Below, one piece after another: positions 45,581-56,734 of a stretch of DNA of 64,000 bases. Both the position numbers and the translations under genes were made by a program. The notes under the pieces are model-generated. The model was not told the origin of the DNA and did not search any database. It was given only the letters and a program-made list of their open reading frames with translations. Position 1 is the stretch's first letter. The number at the start of each line of letters is the position of its first letter. The stretch is taken from positions 8,992,501 through 9,056,500 of the forward strand of contig NC_092582.1 in NCBI RefSeq assembly GCF_037975245.1, read 5' to 3'. The DNA is from Apostichopus japonicus (taxonomy: Eukaryota > Echinodermata > Holothuroidea > Aspidochirotida > Stichopodidae).

Positions 45581-46351
45581 ACTGCCTTTTTAATATTTTC
45601 ACCTAACGGTCTCTAATATCAATACGATTAAACCTCCAAAATGTAAATCAACTTTAATCGCTATCATTTATTTGTTATAGATCTTCTTTAAAAAATCAAC
45701 TTCTATTCTTCCCTTTTTCTTTAATGAAGCCTGCGACTCAAATTGACACACGATGATAAAATCTTCCAAGTCATTAGAAGTTTATGTCTTTTCCCCTGCT
45801 TGTTAATCAATTGATCTGCAAAGTATTTTTATTTGTCCTGCACTTAGCAAGTTAAAATTAAATATTAAAACTGATCATCACCATCGCCGCCATTATAGAA
45901 CGTTTCAAGGTTTCATGGATTGTATCTGAGCCTCTGTTCATAAATGGCGGAATAAAATGGACTGATTAATTCACAACTGGTTTTTAACGACTATATTAAT
46001 GAGCCCTCAGCTCTGATTGCTATGCCCGAGCTCGACTAATAATAATTTACATCACAGGCCGCGTAAAGTTCATGTATGTCATATTGTTGTTATTCCAAAA
46101 TAGATCATGTACATTAGCACTAATGGTTTGGACATCTTTTCTTTTTTCTTTGTTGTTTTGTACTTGTTTTGTGGGGTTCTCTTGGTCGTATCAAATATGA
46201 AACGCTCGGTTATTTCTCTTGTGCGAAATCATTCCCATGGTTTGCACTTACATTTGGTCCACTTTACAAAAGTTCGTCTTAAAGGGAGCAGTGACTCGCT
46301 GAGTCATTTAAATTGATTCAATCATACAAGATGATGGCATTTCTCCTTGAC

Positions 46352-46825
46352 TTAAAGGGAGTGAAGACTCGCGCACAAAGTAACGTCTGATGCCGGTAAT
46401 CTGACCTAGTTTCAAATGAGGTGTCACAGAAGTGTTAGACACCACCATCAATCCCAGAAAGTTCACATACAGCTTGCTACCTCGGTAATTAGACACTAAC
46501 AATAGTATAATAATATGTGCTTTTTATAAAGCGCTTTCCAATGAAATCTCAAAGCGCTGTACCGAAATAAATACCTAAAAGATAGCAAACCATACAAAAA
46601 AAAAGTTTAGAGTACAGTTCATACATTCAGCTACGGTTAATACCCACAACACAGTGTCCATAGCAGCGATGGATATCTCAGATCCAGATAAAATATTAAA
46701 AGTTATCACGTTTCATTACTGTTTGCATTTTTCTAGCGACGAGAAAAAAATTCACTTGCAAGCAACGGAAAGTTAACTTTTCAGAGGGCGGCACGCGGTT
46801 TGGGGCGAGTCTTCAATGCCTTTAA
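46352..46825. mobile_element. MITE copy 1 with TTAA ends and a nested insert
   Basis: Left end TTAAAGGGAGTGAAGACTCG and right end CGAGTCTTCAATGCCTTTAA are inverted copies with a 2-nt difference in the spacer. The interior matches copies 2 and 3 (CGGTAATCTGACCTAGTTTC; GAAGTGTTAGACACCACCAT). About 110 bp near 46497-46606 (TATAAAGCGCTTTCC, AAAGCGCTGTACC) are absent from the other copies and look like a nested insertion. Confidence 0.8.
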
Positions 46826-48114
46826 CTTTAAGGTTACCAATGCATAAGTGATTGATTTGATTTAAAGAAGAAGTTGTCGCTAAGACACATACATATTAGT
46901 ACTAATTACAAAGCGAATGTTGCTTTGTTTTTTCAATCATTACAGGCAGTGAACAACATGGTTACGTAACATGAGTACATAGAATCAAAAGTAAAGCAGA
47001 ATCTATTAAAGATCCATTTATTCCTGGCACCTGTTTCAAGCAAGTAATTTGTTTTTTCTCCTTTTCATCGCTTCGGAATATATCATCAAGAAATAATTGT
47101 GTTATGCCTTTGAAGCACTATTGTAATATAAAAGTTAAACTTGTTCTGACTACATCATTTCTTCGCCGGTCAGTAACCATCCATCATAGCTACTAAGGGT
47201 CCTAAACTATTTAACACACGTTGCATTCAAAACAATGCAAATTAGCTCTTTGAAAATGTCCAAGATAATAAATGATTTAAGGAGTGAATTGTTCTGCTTC
47301 CCAGAGGATAAAACTCGTTACCTTTCGTTCCAACTATAGAGAGCGAAAATATCTTCTGGTTATTAAGTCACTTTTTGCTTAAACCCAATCTTCGACCACA
47401 GTGAAATTTATATTTCAACAAAATGAAATAGCACCTTCTATTTTCTCCGAAAGCTTTCGCAAACCTATACTGAACTAACAAAACAAAGACGAAACTTTGT
47501 CGAATCACAGGTTGCTTCTCATAATGACTTACAGAATTAGCCGAAGTTCTGAATTATAGTGCATTTATAGATTGATCCACGGAGTTGCCATTTAACTCAC
47601 TAACTCACTACTTATTATGTTATATTGACCATATGTTTTGCCAAGCATTACAAAACATGTGTAATTAAGTCACATTCCTGGTACATTATGTTATATATAG
47701 CTTAGTTATAGTGAAGATTCAACAAGGATCCATCAGTACATACACTCTAGAGCTGAGACGTATTATACTGTGATTTGACAAAGAGCAAACCTATCTTCGA
47801 AGTTCGTCATGACGTAATAAAAGGAACTGTCTCTCTAATATATGCAGTTAATTTGCAAACGTATATAAAGAAATGAAAGAAAGAAAGAACGAACGAATTA
47901 ATATTGTAATTAATAGATACGGTAAATACATAAATCACTGAAGTTAAGAAAGTAGCATAATACAAAGTACATAAATTGTAAGTAAATACATGAATGAATA
48001 AATAAATTAATAGAACATATACCATTTAGCATGTATTACGTGATTTTGATACATATCGCAATATGTTTCAATATTCAGGAAAAGTATATACAGAACCGAT
48101 AATAATTGAATGAG
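46826..48114. other. Stretch without recognised gene in unit 1
   Basis: A+T-rich, with only short open frames. The part from about 47580 is shared with 57480-58036 in unit 2. Confidence 0.6.
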
Positions 48115-48815
48115 CTATTCCCTCCTATTGCCTTTCTTGAATATTCGAGGAATAGGAAACATTCTTCTGTGACATCCTTGAAAGACTTCGTACATTAACG
48201 GGTTGGTTAGTGCATTCAATGACAATACCATTGCAATATTGGCAGACTTGAAATCATTCATAAGGCGTCCGACATATATAACTTAGACGGGAACACAGGC
48301 AGTCAACTTAATAGCGATCCAGCGCAGTTTAGCCATATCTTCGGATTGTTGTTTTCGACGAATAACGAGAACTAGATGACGATGTACCTGTTCCCTTTGT
48401 AAAGGTATCACTATTTGTTTTGGATATGATGGCCAGTTGGTGTGGTACTTTAGTTTTCGTTTGCTAAAACGTTTTCATATTCGCAGTAAATAGTTTCGCG
48501 TAATGTGTCTGTCCTAAACGGTGTGGTCGTTGCTGTCACAATGACTCCCAAAACTCCATTTAGTCTCGAAAATGTATTGACAATTGCAATTCGGACTCTG
48601 CTTGACTACCTCCAGACACATCGTGGACATCACTTTTATGGTTCTTCGTTATCCAGTTTCTACGGTAAGAGCATTTTCATAATGCTGACTGTTACCCTTG
48701 TATAGACTGGTCAGCTGGGATTGTTAGATCTTTGACATAAATTATAATCTGCCACATAACTTGGAAAAAATCAAAATGAACCCAACTTAATATTAAGCAA
48801 GGTAATACAACGTTC
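48115..48815 (-). pseudogene. Receptor relic 1 (TM5 to C-terminus, no TM1-TM4)
   Basis: On the minus strand this aligns with relic 2 of unit 2 and, more distantly, with receptors A and B: a TM5-like piece near 48750-48815, third-loop fragments, then TM6/TM7 with NPLMYEVF and a PRIFKK-like tail. It has a stop in TM6 (GTC TAA GTT) where relic 2 has GTC TTA GTT. TM1-TM4 and the CWxP motif are missing. Confidence 0.75.
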
Positions 48816-49392
48816 TTAGGAGTACATGACGGAATATTACAATGGCGGACAAGTAAACATATATTGAAAGGAAACTATTCCACATTGTTCGTTGAAAATC
48901 CTGATTTCAAGATCACGTTCCTATTTTAAAATATGATTTATTTGGGTACAATCTACTTGAACAGCTAAACCTTTCATAACAGCCCTGTAATTCAATAAAT
49001 GTTTAGTTGGTGAACCAAATTTTCACGTTTATCATCCTCAAGCGGTAAATGTTGTGGAGTGAGGAACACGAGCAGGAGGTACGCTACATCCTTAGACAAA
49101 TTGTTATTTGATAAAGGGAACTGCATAATGGTGTTTTATATTTTGCAACTTTTGAAGTAAGCTTTTTCGAAGATAATTCCATTGTTTCTTCCAAATTTTC
49201 AGCGACTCTCCAAAACTGTTTGAGAACCCTAAGAACGGTCGCGATCCCAACTTTGAATACCACTGCCTTGCATTTTTTTACTCTTGAAACCAAATAAGAA
49301 AGTTATTTAAATCTTTCGGGAATAAACCAGCACTAGACCTACTTTTTTAAGACTTCTATCGGCTTCATTTTTGTTTTGAAGTTGGAGCATCT

Positions 49393-50697
49393 CTAACTCT
49401 TCGGGGAGTTTTTCTTCATGTAGTGTCTCTTGAAGATTCGTGGGAATAGATACGTCTTTCTGTATCTTCCTTGAAAGACTTGGTACATTAACGGGTTGAT
49501 TAGGGAATTCAATGACAATATAAGTGCCACGGCATTGAAAAGCTGACCTGAGACTGACACACCACATATACGTAGACATGAAAACACTTCAAACGGTGTC
49601 CAACATATAATAAAGACGGAAACATAGGCTGTCAACTTAATCGCTATTCTGCGAAGCTTAGCCATGTCTTCGGAACGTTGTTTCGACAAATAACGAGAAC
49701 TAGAAAACGGTTCACATATTCCTTTGTCATCGGTACCACCTTCACCTTGGATACGACGTTCAGTTTTTGTAGTATTGTAGGCTTCGTTGGTTGTAACATT
49801 TCTAGATTCGCAGTTAATAGTTTGGCGTTCTGTGTCTGCCATAAATGATTTGTTCCTGAATGATACAATTATTCTACTTTCATCAGCATTACTCTCCGAG
49901 GTTTGCAACTGAATTTCGGACATGCCAGGAGATGGGTGTGATCCAGTAAGCTCAGAGTGTTTCTTGTGTAAAATAAATTGCATTCTCTTAAATAATTTCC
50001 ATGAAAAAGCAACATTAACAACAAGTAAAGTTAAGGAAGGCAAACAGAAATTGACCGTCGAAAAGATGAAAAAGGAGATAGGATTTAAAGTAACGTCGTT
50101 GGCACAATCTAGGAAATTCCCATCGTTTAATCCTGGTTGTAACTGAGGAATAAGTAACGAAAAATCCAAGACTCTGTAAAGAACACAGTAAACGAAGCAA
50201 AGACCGAATGACACTATGTTAATTTTATGTACTCTGTGCACAGTTTGCGTACGATGATATTTAAGAGGATCGACCACAAGGCGATATCTATCGTAACTAA
50301 GTAACAATACTACCAATGCAGATAACAAAATGGGATACAACTTTAAAATGAACCACATATGACATATTGAACGTGGTAGCTCTGGAAAGTCCAATATTCC
50401 CCAAACGAATGTTGCAAGCAATATGAGGCAACCAACCATGAGATCAGAGATTGCCAGATAGAATAAATAAACATTTACAATGACTTGTCGGACACGTTTC
50501 CTCCGTAGGAAAATGTAAATGACATTAGTATTAGCAGCAATGACTAGAATTCCCAGTAAGCCAAATATATACAAGGAAATAGTGTTTGGTGGTTCTAGCT
50601 TAGTCTCCACTGAAGAATGAGAGATGAAACTATACGTAAGCATGTTACTTTCGTTGAAATCCATATAATTAAGAGATAAATTCATGTTGCTATCCAA
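49393..50697 (-). CDS. Receptor A: rhodopsin-class GPCR, intronless, 434 residues
   Basis: Seven hydrophobic segments with class A landmarks: N56/N58 in TM1, LAISD (D85, 2.50), C112 (3.25) with C198 in loop 2, D136-R137-Y138, CWTP (365-368) and NPLMY (401-405). N-glycosylation sites lie at N7 and N15. The third intracellular loop is long (about 235-350) and Ser/Thr-rich, as in aminergic receptors, but position 3.32 (18 before Arg137) is Lys119, not Asp, so a biogenic amine ligand in the usual pose is unlikely. Ligand unknown. The single-exon structure suggests origin by retrocopy or an old intronless lineage. A minus-strand AATAAA at 48937-48942 could end the transcript. Near-copy: C, 9.93 kb away. 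Confidence 0.93.
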   Translation of the reverse strand: MDSNMNLSLNYMDFNESNMLTYSFISHSSVETKLEPPNTISLYIFGLLGILVIAANTNVIYIFLRRKRVRQVIVNVYLFYLAISDLMVGCLILLATFVWGILDFPELPRSICHMWFILKLYPILLSALVVLLLSYDRYRLVVDPLKYHRTQTVHRVHKINIVSFGLCFVYCVLYRVLDFSLLIPQLQPGLNDGNFLDCANDVTLNPISFFIFSTVNFCLPSLTLLVVNVAFSWKLFKRMQFILHKKHSELTGSHPSPGMSEIQLQTSESNADESRIIVSFRNKSFMADTERQTINCESRNVTTNEAYNTTKTERRIQGEGGTDDKGICEPFSSSRYLSKQRSEDMAKLRRIAIKLTAYVSVFIICWTPFEVFSCLRICGVSVSGQLFNAVALILSLNSLINPLMYQVFQGRYRKTYLFPRIFKRHYMKKNSPKS

Positions 50698-51696
50698 TGA
50701 ATAAATGGTTACTCTTTAAAATGAGACACATACACTACTTGTTGCAAGAAGCTAAGAAGGTTCAATTGAGACAGTCAACATTAGGTAATATTTGACTCTG
50801 TTAACACCATAATGTTCTCTGGTTTGCCTTTGCTTGTAACCTTGTATCCTTTCCTATCGTGTTTAACTGAAACATACAATGGTGTAGCGTCTCTTCGACT
50901 CTAAATTCATCATTCTGGATGAACGTTATAATACAATTCGCAAGGATAAAGTGACTGAACAGCGTGAATTGATTCCTATTAGCAAATTTCACGTTATCAA
51001 CCGAATCCATAAATTCTTCACACTGAAAAATGCTTGCGTGCTTTCAGGAGGCCTAAGTGCAACAAAGAGAAATATCCCTAAAGTTTAGGATAATATTGAA
51101 ACGTGTAAACCGAAATAATTTACATCGATGTATCACAAGGTTAATAAAACAAAAATTCGCATTTATCATTTAACTATTTTAGATGAAAAACCAGAAATAA
51201 ATCTGGTTTGATATTTACGCATTACATCTAAGCAGAAAATTAATAAATCAGCAGATTCCATTACCACTTATTACTTGCAGAGTGGAACTTCACGGCCCTT
51301 TCAACGATACTTTCGTTAAGTGTTTCCTGTTTTTCATAGCAATAAACGGTTTTATTAGCAGTTATTATGACGATTTGTTCAATAGAGTTTTATAGCGATA
51401 AACATATAGGGAGAAACAATTCCAATCAAGAACCACGTGAAAAATAATAATTTGCAATTCCTAACTTGCAATTCCTAAAATAATATAAAACACATTGATT
51501 TCCATGGACATATTTTGATAGCAAAACTGACTGATTCAAATCTTGCTAATCTTTAACAACATTTTTAGAACAGATGTTGTTATGAACAATAAGAATTTCC
51601 CTACTACCATTGCATTTTTTTTCCAACCTGTTGCAATGACCTCTAAATTGTTTCAAGTATTTGGCAAGCTGATTTTTTTTTATCACGTAGCGAACA
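50698..51696. other. Upstream region of receptor A
   Basis: It is conserved with 60628-61625 in unit 2. An open frame of 69 codons on the minus strand (50801-51010) is present in both units, but all four residue differences between the copies change the amino acid, so I treat it as non-coding. Confidence 0.5.
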
Positions 51697-52062
51697 TTAA
51701 AGGGTGTGAAGACTCGCGCAAAAGGAACTCTAATACCGGTAATCTGACCTAGTTTCGAATGAGGTGTAACAGAAGTGTTAGACACCACCATCGATCCCAG
51801 AAAATACACACACAGCTTGCTACCGTCGGTAATTAGACACTAGTGTACAGTCAGTACATACAGTTGCGGTCAATACCCACATCACAGTGTATAAACGATA
51901 CAGCGATGGACATCGCAGGTCCAGCTAAAGATAACATGGTATCACGTTTCATTACTGTCTGCATTTTGTAGCGACACGAACAAAACGTCACTTGCAAGCA
52001 ACAGAAAGTTAACTTTTACAGATGGCCGCACGCGGTTTGGGGCGAGTCTTCAATGCCTTTAA
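51697..52062. mobile_element. MITE copy 2 with TTAA ends
   Basis: 366 bp. Ends TTAAAGGGTGTGAAGACTCG and CGAGTCTTCAATGCCTTTAA. No coding capacity. The same element at the same relative place in unit 2 shows that it inserted before the duplication. Confidence 0.85.
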
Positions 52063-53294
52063 GCAGTTATCAAAACCATTGGTGGTTGTGCAAACATGAA
52101 TTAAAGTGCATGAATTTGAACTATACCAAGTTTGTCAACTCTAACCAGAACTTTCTTTTCTCAATTATTCCAACCCCAAATATCATATTCAAGATGAAGT
52201 CTTACCAACTGACTATAACATATTACAACACTTAAGGAGATTGTTTAATTTATTACGATGTCTCCTTATACCAAGAACTCTGTTGCCATTTTTGCCGCTT
52301 CAATATACTGTCTAGAAGTTGACTGAATTGCCGAATGAATATAACATCATGAACTTTCAGATGAACATCTTACAGTATAGATATAGGGTCACATAAATTA
52401 TTCATTGTCATATTTATTGTGTGAATAATTCATATTGTGATGAGCCCATTAGGAACCAAATCCCCACATCCACCCAAGCTAAACATCAACTTTTCCTCCT
52501 TGTAGACTTGTGATAAACTTTTGTGTTCAATTACTACCAGTGTAACACAATATCCCTCTTCTCAACGTTGCAATACCCAATTAACTTAGCTATTTGAAAT
52601 GGCACGTAATCCAAAGTTTCTAGTTGGATGGGATCCAGACTTGATTTGATCCTTACAGCACCGGAAACACGTCACAAACGGGACTAAAAATGTAGAAGAC
52701 TGAAAGAGCGGTAAATTTGCTTGACATTATTCTCTTTTCTTTCTTTCCTCTTACGTTTGTTTGCCACGAGAAGGGCTTTTTCAATGAATTTCCCTTGAAT
52801 ACATATATCACTCATTTGACACAGTCGTTTCGCAATACTGCCCATTGCAGTGATTCCTCGTGAATAGTTACAGTTTATACATCACTTACACATGGTATAC
52901 ATAGATGCGTGCTAATGTGCATGTATGTGAGGCTTAGCATTCTACGTGCACTCTGTGTGTGTTTAAGAACAGAATCATGGACAATAACAATGGCAGTATG
53001 TTTCTGTAAGTGCACTATGCACAATTACTCAGAACAACAGCATGATTAGGGTTTTCTGTTATGAAATTGTTATATCTATTGCTGTATCATGATGGATTTT
53101 CAGGCATCAATATTGATAACAGCTCCATTTTTGAGGTCACAGTTAATACAATCACGAAAATAAAACATCGTCTTGATTTTCTTCTTCTACAAAGCTGTAA
53201 TAAACGGTTTCTATATATCATTGGAAGTAGTAAACGTGTGTCCAACGCATTATTCCCTCACACTACAGTCTTTCGTGAAGATTCGAAGAAGAGG
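52063..53294. other. Between MITE copy 2 and receptor B
   Basis: A+T-rich, no recognised gene; shared with unit 2. The last 50 or so bases contain the former C-terminal codons of receptor B beyond its stop. Confidence 0.5.
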
Positions 53295-54614
53295 TCATGC
53301 CCTTTTGTGCCTTTCTTGAAAGACTTGGTACATTAACGGGTTGATTAGTGAATTCAAGGACAATATTATTGCTGCTGCATTGTACAACTGACCCGGGGCT
53401 GACACACCAAGTAATGACAGGCATGAAATCACTTCCAAAGGCGTCCAACATATAATAAAGACGGAAACATATGTGGCCAACTTAATCGCTATCTTGCGCA
53501 ATTTAGCCATCTCTTCACAACGCTGTTCCGACAAATAACGAGAACTAGATGAAGGCATGACTATACCTTTCTCATTTGTATCACTATTGCCGTTACCGTT
53601 ACTGTCAGTTTGTTGAGCATGGCAGATTTCGCTTGTTTTAGTATTTTCAGATTCGCGGTAAACGGTTTGGTGTTTCGTGTCCGTCATCAATGATTTGTTC
53701 CTTGGTATCATTTCTAATCTAATTTGTTCAACTTTTCTTTCCAAATGTTTGCCTTGAAAATGCAATGGCAATTCCAAGACTGTTTCTACTTGGGCACACC
53801 CAGACTTATCCTGGACATCACTTTGATGGACGCTCTCTATTATTCGATGTTCTTTATCTTCAGTCAGATCCTTATCATACTGCTGACAGTCACATTTGTA
53901 TGATCCGGCCATCTCCGATCGTTGAATCTTTGACATAAAATCCATCTTCTCAAATAACCCCCAGAAAAAAGCAATATTAACTAGAACTAGGATTAAGGAA
54001 GGTGAAAAAACATTGATGGAAGTGAGGATAAAGATATAAATAGGATGACCAGTAACACTACTATCGCAATCTTGGAAATTCCCTTCATTTGATCTCGAGT
54101 CTGAAGGTACAAGAAGTAAAATATCCAAGACTTGAGTAAGAACGCAATAAATGAAGCAAAGGCCAAATGACACTAGGTTAATCTTATGTACTCTGTGCAC
54201 AGTTTGCGTACGATGATATTTAAGAGGATCGACCACAAGGCGATATCTATCGTAACTAAGTAACACTACTACCAAGGCAGATAACAAAATGGGATACAAC
54301 TTTAAAATGAACCACATATAACATATTGAACGTGGTAGCTCTGGAAAGTCCAATATTCCCCAAACGAATGCTGCAAGCAATATGAGGTAACCAACCATGA
54401 GATCAGAGATTGCCAGATAGAATAAATAAACATTTACAATGACTTGTCGGACACGTTTCCTCCATAGGAAAATATAAATGATATTTGTATTAGCAGCAAT
54501 GGTTAGAATTCCTAGTAAGCCGTAAATATACAAGACAAAGGTGTTGCTTAGAATTCCCGATTGCTCCGGCTCAGTCGCCAACGAAGTATTATATACAGAA
54601 TTTGAAGCTACCAT
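53295..54614 (-). CDS. Receptor B: rhodopsin-class GPCR, intronless, 439 residues
   Basis: Class A landmarks: D71 (2.50), C98 (3.25), DRY (122-124), C183 in loop 2, CWTP in TM6 and NPLMY in TM7. Position 3.32 is Lys105. The third loop is very long (about 225-370) and unlike that of A. TM1-TM4 are almost identical to A, the rest much less so. The C-terminus ends ERHKRA at a TGA where the unit-2 homologue D has a TGT codon. D continues with a further 15 residues including helix-8-like LLRIF; the same stretch is still present after the stop in B. A 9-codon upstream frame (ATG at 54637, stop at 54608) overlaps the start codon out of frame. Confidence 0.92.
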   Translation of the reverse strand: MVASNSVYNTSLATEPEQSGILSNTFVLYIYGLLGILTIAANTNIIYIFLWRKRVRQVIVNVYLFYLAISDLMVGYLILLAAFVWGILDFPELPRSICYMWFILKLYPILLSALVVVLLSYDRYRLVVDPLKYHRTQTVHRVHKINLVSFGLCFIYCVLTQVLDILLLVPSDSRSNEGNFQDCDSSVTGHPIYIFILTSINVFSPSLILVLVNIAFFWGLFEKMDFMSKIQRSEMAGSYKCDCQQYDKDLTEDKEHRIIESVHQSDVQDKSGCAQVETVLELPLHFQGKHLERKVEQIRLEMIPRNKSLMTDTKHQTVYRESENTKTSEICHAQQTDSNGNGNSDTNEKGIVMPSSSSRYLSEQRCEEMAKLRKIAIKLATYVSVFIICWTPLEVISCLSLLGVSAPGQLYNAAAIILSLNSLINPLMYQVFQERHKRA

Positions 54615-54967
54615 TGTATTGTCGATGAAATTTTCATAATCCGTTAAATAAATGGTGTCAGTCTAAATTCAGTCATATGAAGGCGTACACTCTGTGTATA
54701 GTTCGTTACGTTTCAGCGGTGAAAAAACTCCAAAAGTCTTCTATTGGGATGTAACTGTTTCAGTTTGCCCCAAATGTTTCGAGTTTTCTCCTAACTGCAC
54801 ATCATTTCTTGTCGGTAAAATGGGAATATTAAATAACTTAGCTTCTTCTCGACAATGAATTCATCATCAGAACGTAATAACATGTTCGCAAAGGTAGATT
54901 GAAAGTAATAAAATACAAACCGATGCAGCGAAACAAAGCAGGATCCGAAATGTAGAATGTTCATCGG

Positions 54968-55438
54968 GAACTGACTGCATTAACATACCGCAGGATCCAA
55001 ACTGTAGAATCTTCCTCGAGAACTGACTGCACTTAAATGCTGCAGGATCCGTACTGTGGAATCTTCCTCGAGAATTGTATGCAATTTAATACGGCAGGAT
55101 CCAAACTGTAGAATCTTCCCCGAGAAATGACTGTACTTTAAAAATGCAGGATCCGTACTGCATAATCTTCCTCGAGAATTGTATGCACTTAAATACCACA
55201 GGATTCGAATTGTAGAATCTTCCTCGAGAACTGACTGCACTTAAATACCGCAGGATCCGAACTGTAGAATCTTCCACGAGAACTGACTGCACTGAAATAC
55301 TGCAGGATCCGTACTGTATAATCTTCTTCGAGAATTGTATGCACTTAAATACCACAGGATCCAAACTGTAGAATCTTCCTCGAGAACTGACTGCACCTAA
55401 ATGTCGCAGGATCCGAACTGTAGAATTTTCCTTGAGAA
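54968..55438. repeat. 52-bp satellite, nine units, BamHI-rich
   Basis: Nine head-to-tail units of 52 bp, consensus ACTGACTGCACTTAAATACC then GCAGGATCCGAACTGTAGAA then TCTTCCTCGAGA. Most carry GGATCC and several CTCGAG. Units with CCGTACTG are followed by units starting ATTGTATG (units 2-3, 4-5, 7-8), so there is a two-unit higher-order pattern. It lies upstream of receptor B, between the duplicated units. Confidence 0.93.
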
Positions 55439-56640
55439 TATATTAAAAAAAGATTAATAAATGACGTTTCGCATTTAAAACTGCAAAACCTTTAATTACG
55501 AACTAACATCCATGGAGAAGTCTAACTATCCATAACCAATCAATAGCGTTCATTAGCACTTACCAGCCGTAGCGCAAAACTCTTTCCCAGATAATTGTTG
55601 TTAAGTGCTTCATTGAAATTGTTAAAACTGATCGAAAAGGTATGCCGCAATTATCGATATAGATAAACACTTTAGTTCTATTATATCGCAAAAAAAATTT
55701 TATCTGTAGTCAGTAAAGTACACCTTCTTTTGGGTTGTTACTGAACTCTATGATCTAACTATGCTTATTTATATAAAGAAAAAACATACCAAAGCTTACG
55801 GCAAAGGAGAGAGCTGTATGTAGGAATTATAAAATCGATGATCTGTGATACGTTTAGTAGCATTCATGAATCATAGGAATCGTAGGATATTACCTTGCTT
55901 CATAAATATTATAAACATGTTACAGTTAAACACGAATGTCGACATATTGTTAACCCTACAACCGTCTGCTTCTATATGAAAATCTCAGTTTTGATTCCAC
56001 AAGCTTCAACTCAAATTAAGTTTTTCAATAGTAAAGTAAGGATTAATTACTAGGTAAGAAAATAGTAACACTTTTAATGTGACATAAATGTCTGCTAATT
56101 TGTCGGAAGCTCAGCGAAACGCTGAAAACCCCAAAGTAATAAACTTTTAATGGGGATATTAACACAAACAAAACATTACCCTTCTAGGAGTCAGTGTTCG
56201 GATTAAAACATTATTTAGCAGCCTTCTGAGGATCAGAATTCTTAAACAATCAGCGTGTATATCAATCTGAACGGAATATTATTAGTAGACGCGAGAAAAA
56301 CGTAACAACCATGAAGGTCATGTGACGTGCTCCCTTGCAGCACTCAACTCTTATAGTAAACCTTGAATTTGTATTCTACAAAAAAATGTCATGATACCAT
56401 CATAGTTACCACATTCCTTGTGAAGCTATGCGAATAATGGAATCTTGCTTAGTAGTTTCATTTCCCATGTGTACCTCAATTTTCAATTCCAAAGTTGCCA
56501 TATTTGAGTATTTTCTGTCGAACGTACTGCAGCTGGGATGCACTTAGCTTATCATGACTTTACACAATGGATATATACCCGAGAAGCAGACATCAGGATT
56601 CGTTGTTCATTAGCAACACAAGTTTCCTTGTCGTTTTTGC
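55439..56640. other. Spacer between receptor units
   Basis: A+T-rich, no recognised gene or repeat. Confidence 0.55.
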
Positions 56641-56644
56641 AGGT

Positions 56645-56647
<3 letters not shown>

Positions 56648-56734
<87 letters not shown>
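56648..56734. repeat. (TA)n microsatellite
   Basis: Pure TA tract just before the start of unit 2, mirroring the TA tract before unit 1 (45457-45580). Confidence 0.97.

Larger units (their letters stand above)
45590..54640. repeat. Segmental duplication unit 1 (receptors A and B and a relic)
   Basis: From about 45590 the sequence is alignable with unit 2 starting near 56795 (for example ATAAAATCTTCCAAGTCATT in both). From about 47640 to the end of the window the offset is steady at about 9.9 kb (A to C 9930; B to D about 9929). Unit 1 has about 1.3 kb more between 46276 and 47570, including a MITE. Intergenic DNA is as similar as coding DNA, so the event is recent, or these are two alleles placed in tandem by the assembler. 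Confidence 0.85.

Noticed and set aside
50801-51010. 69-codon minus-strand frame conserved in both receptor units (also 60731-60940)
   Set aside because: Conserved only because the units are recent copies. All four residue differences are replacements, and it has no domain.
54980-55364. Minus-strand open frames over the 52-bp satellite
   Set aside because: Produced by tandem units; the unit length is not a multiple of three, so the peptide is not even repeated per unit.
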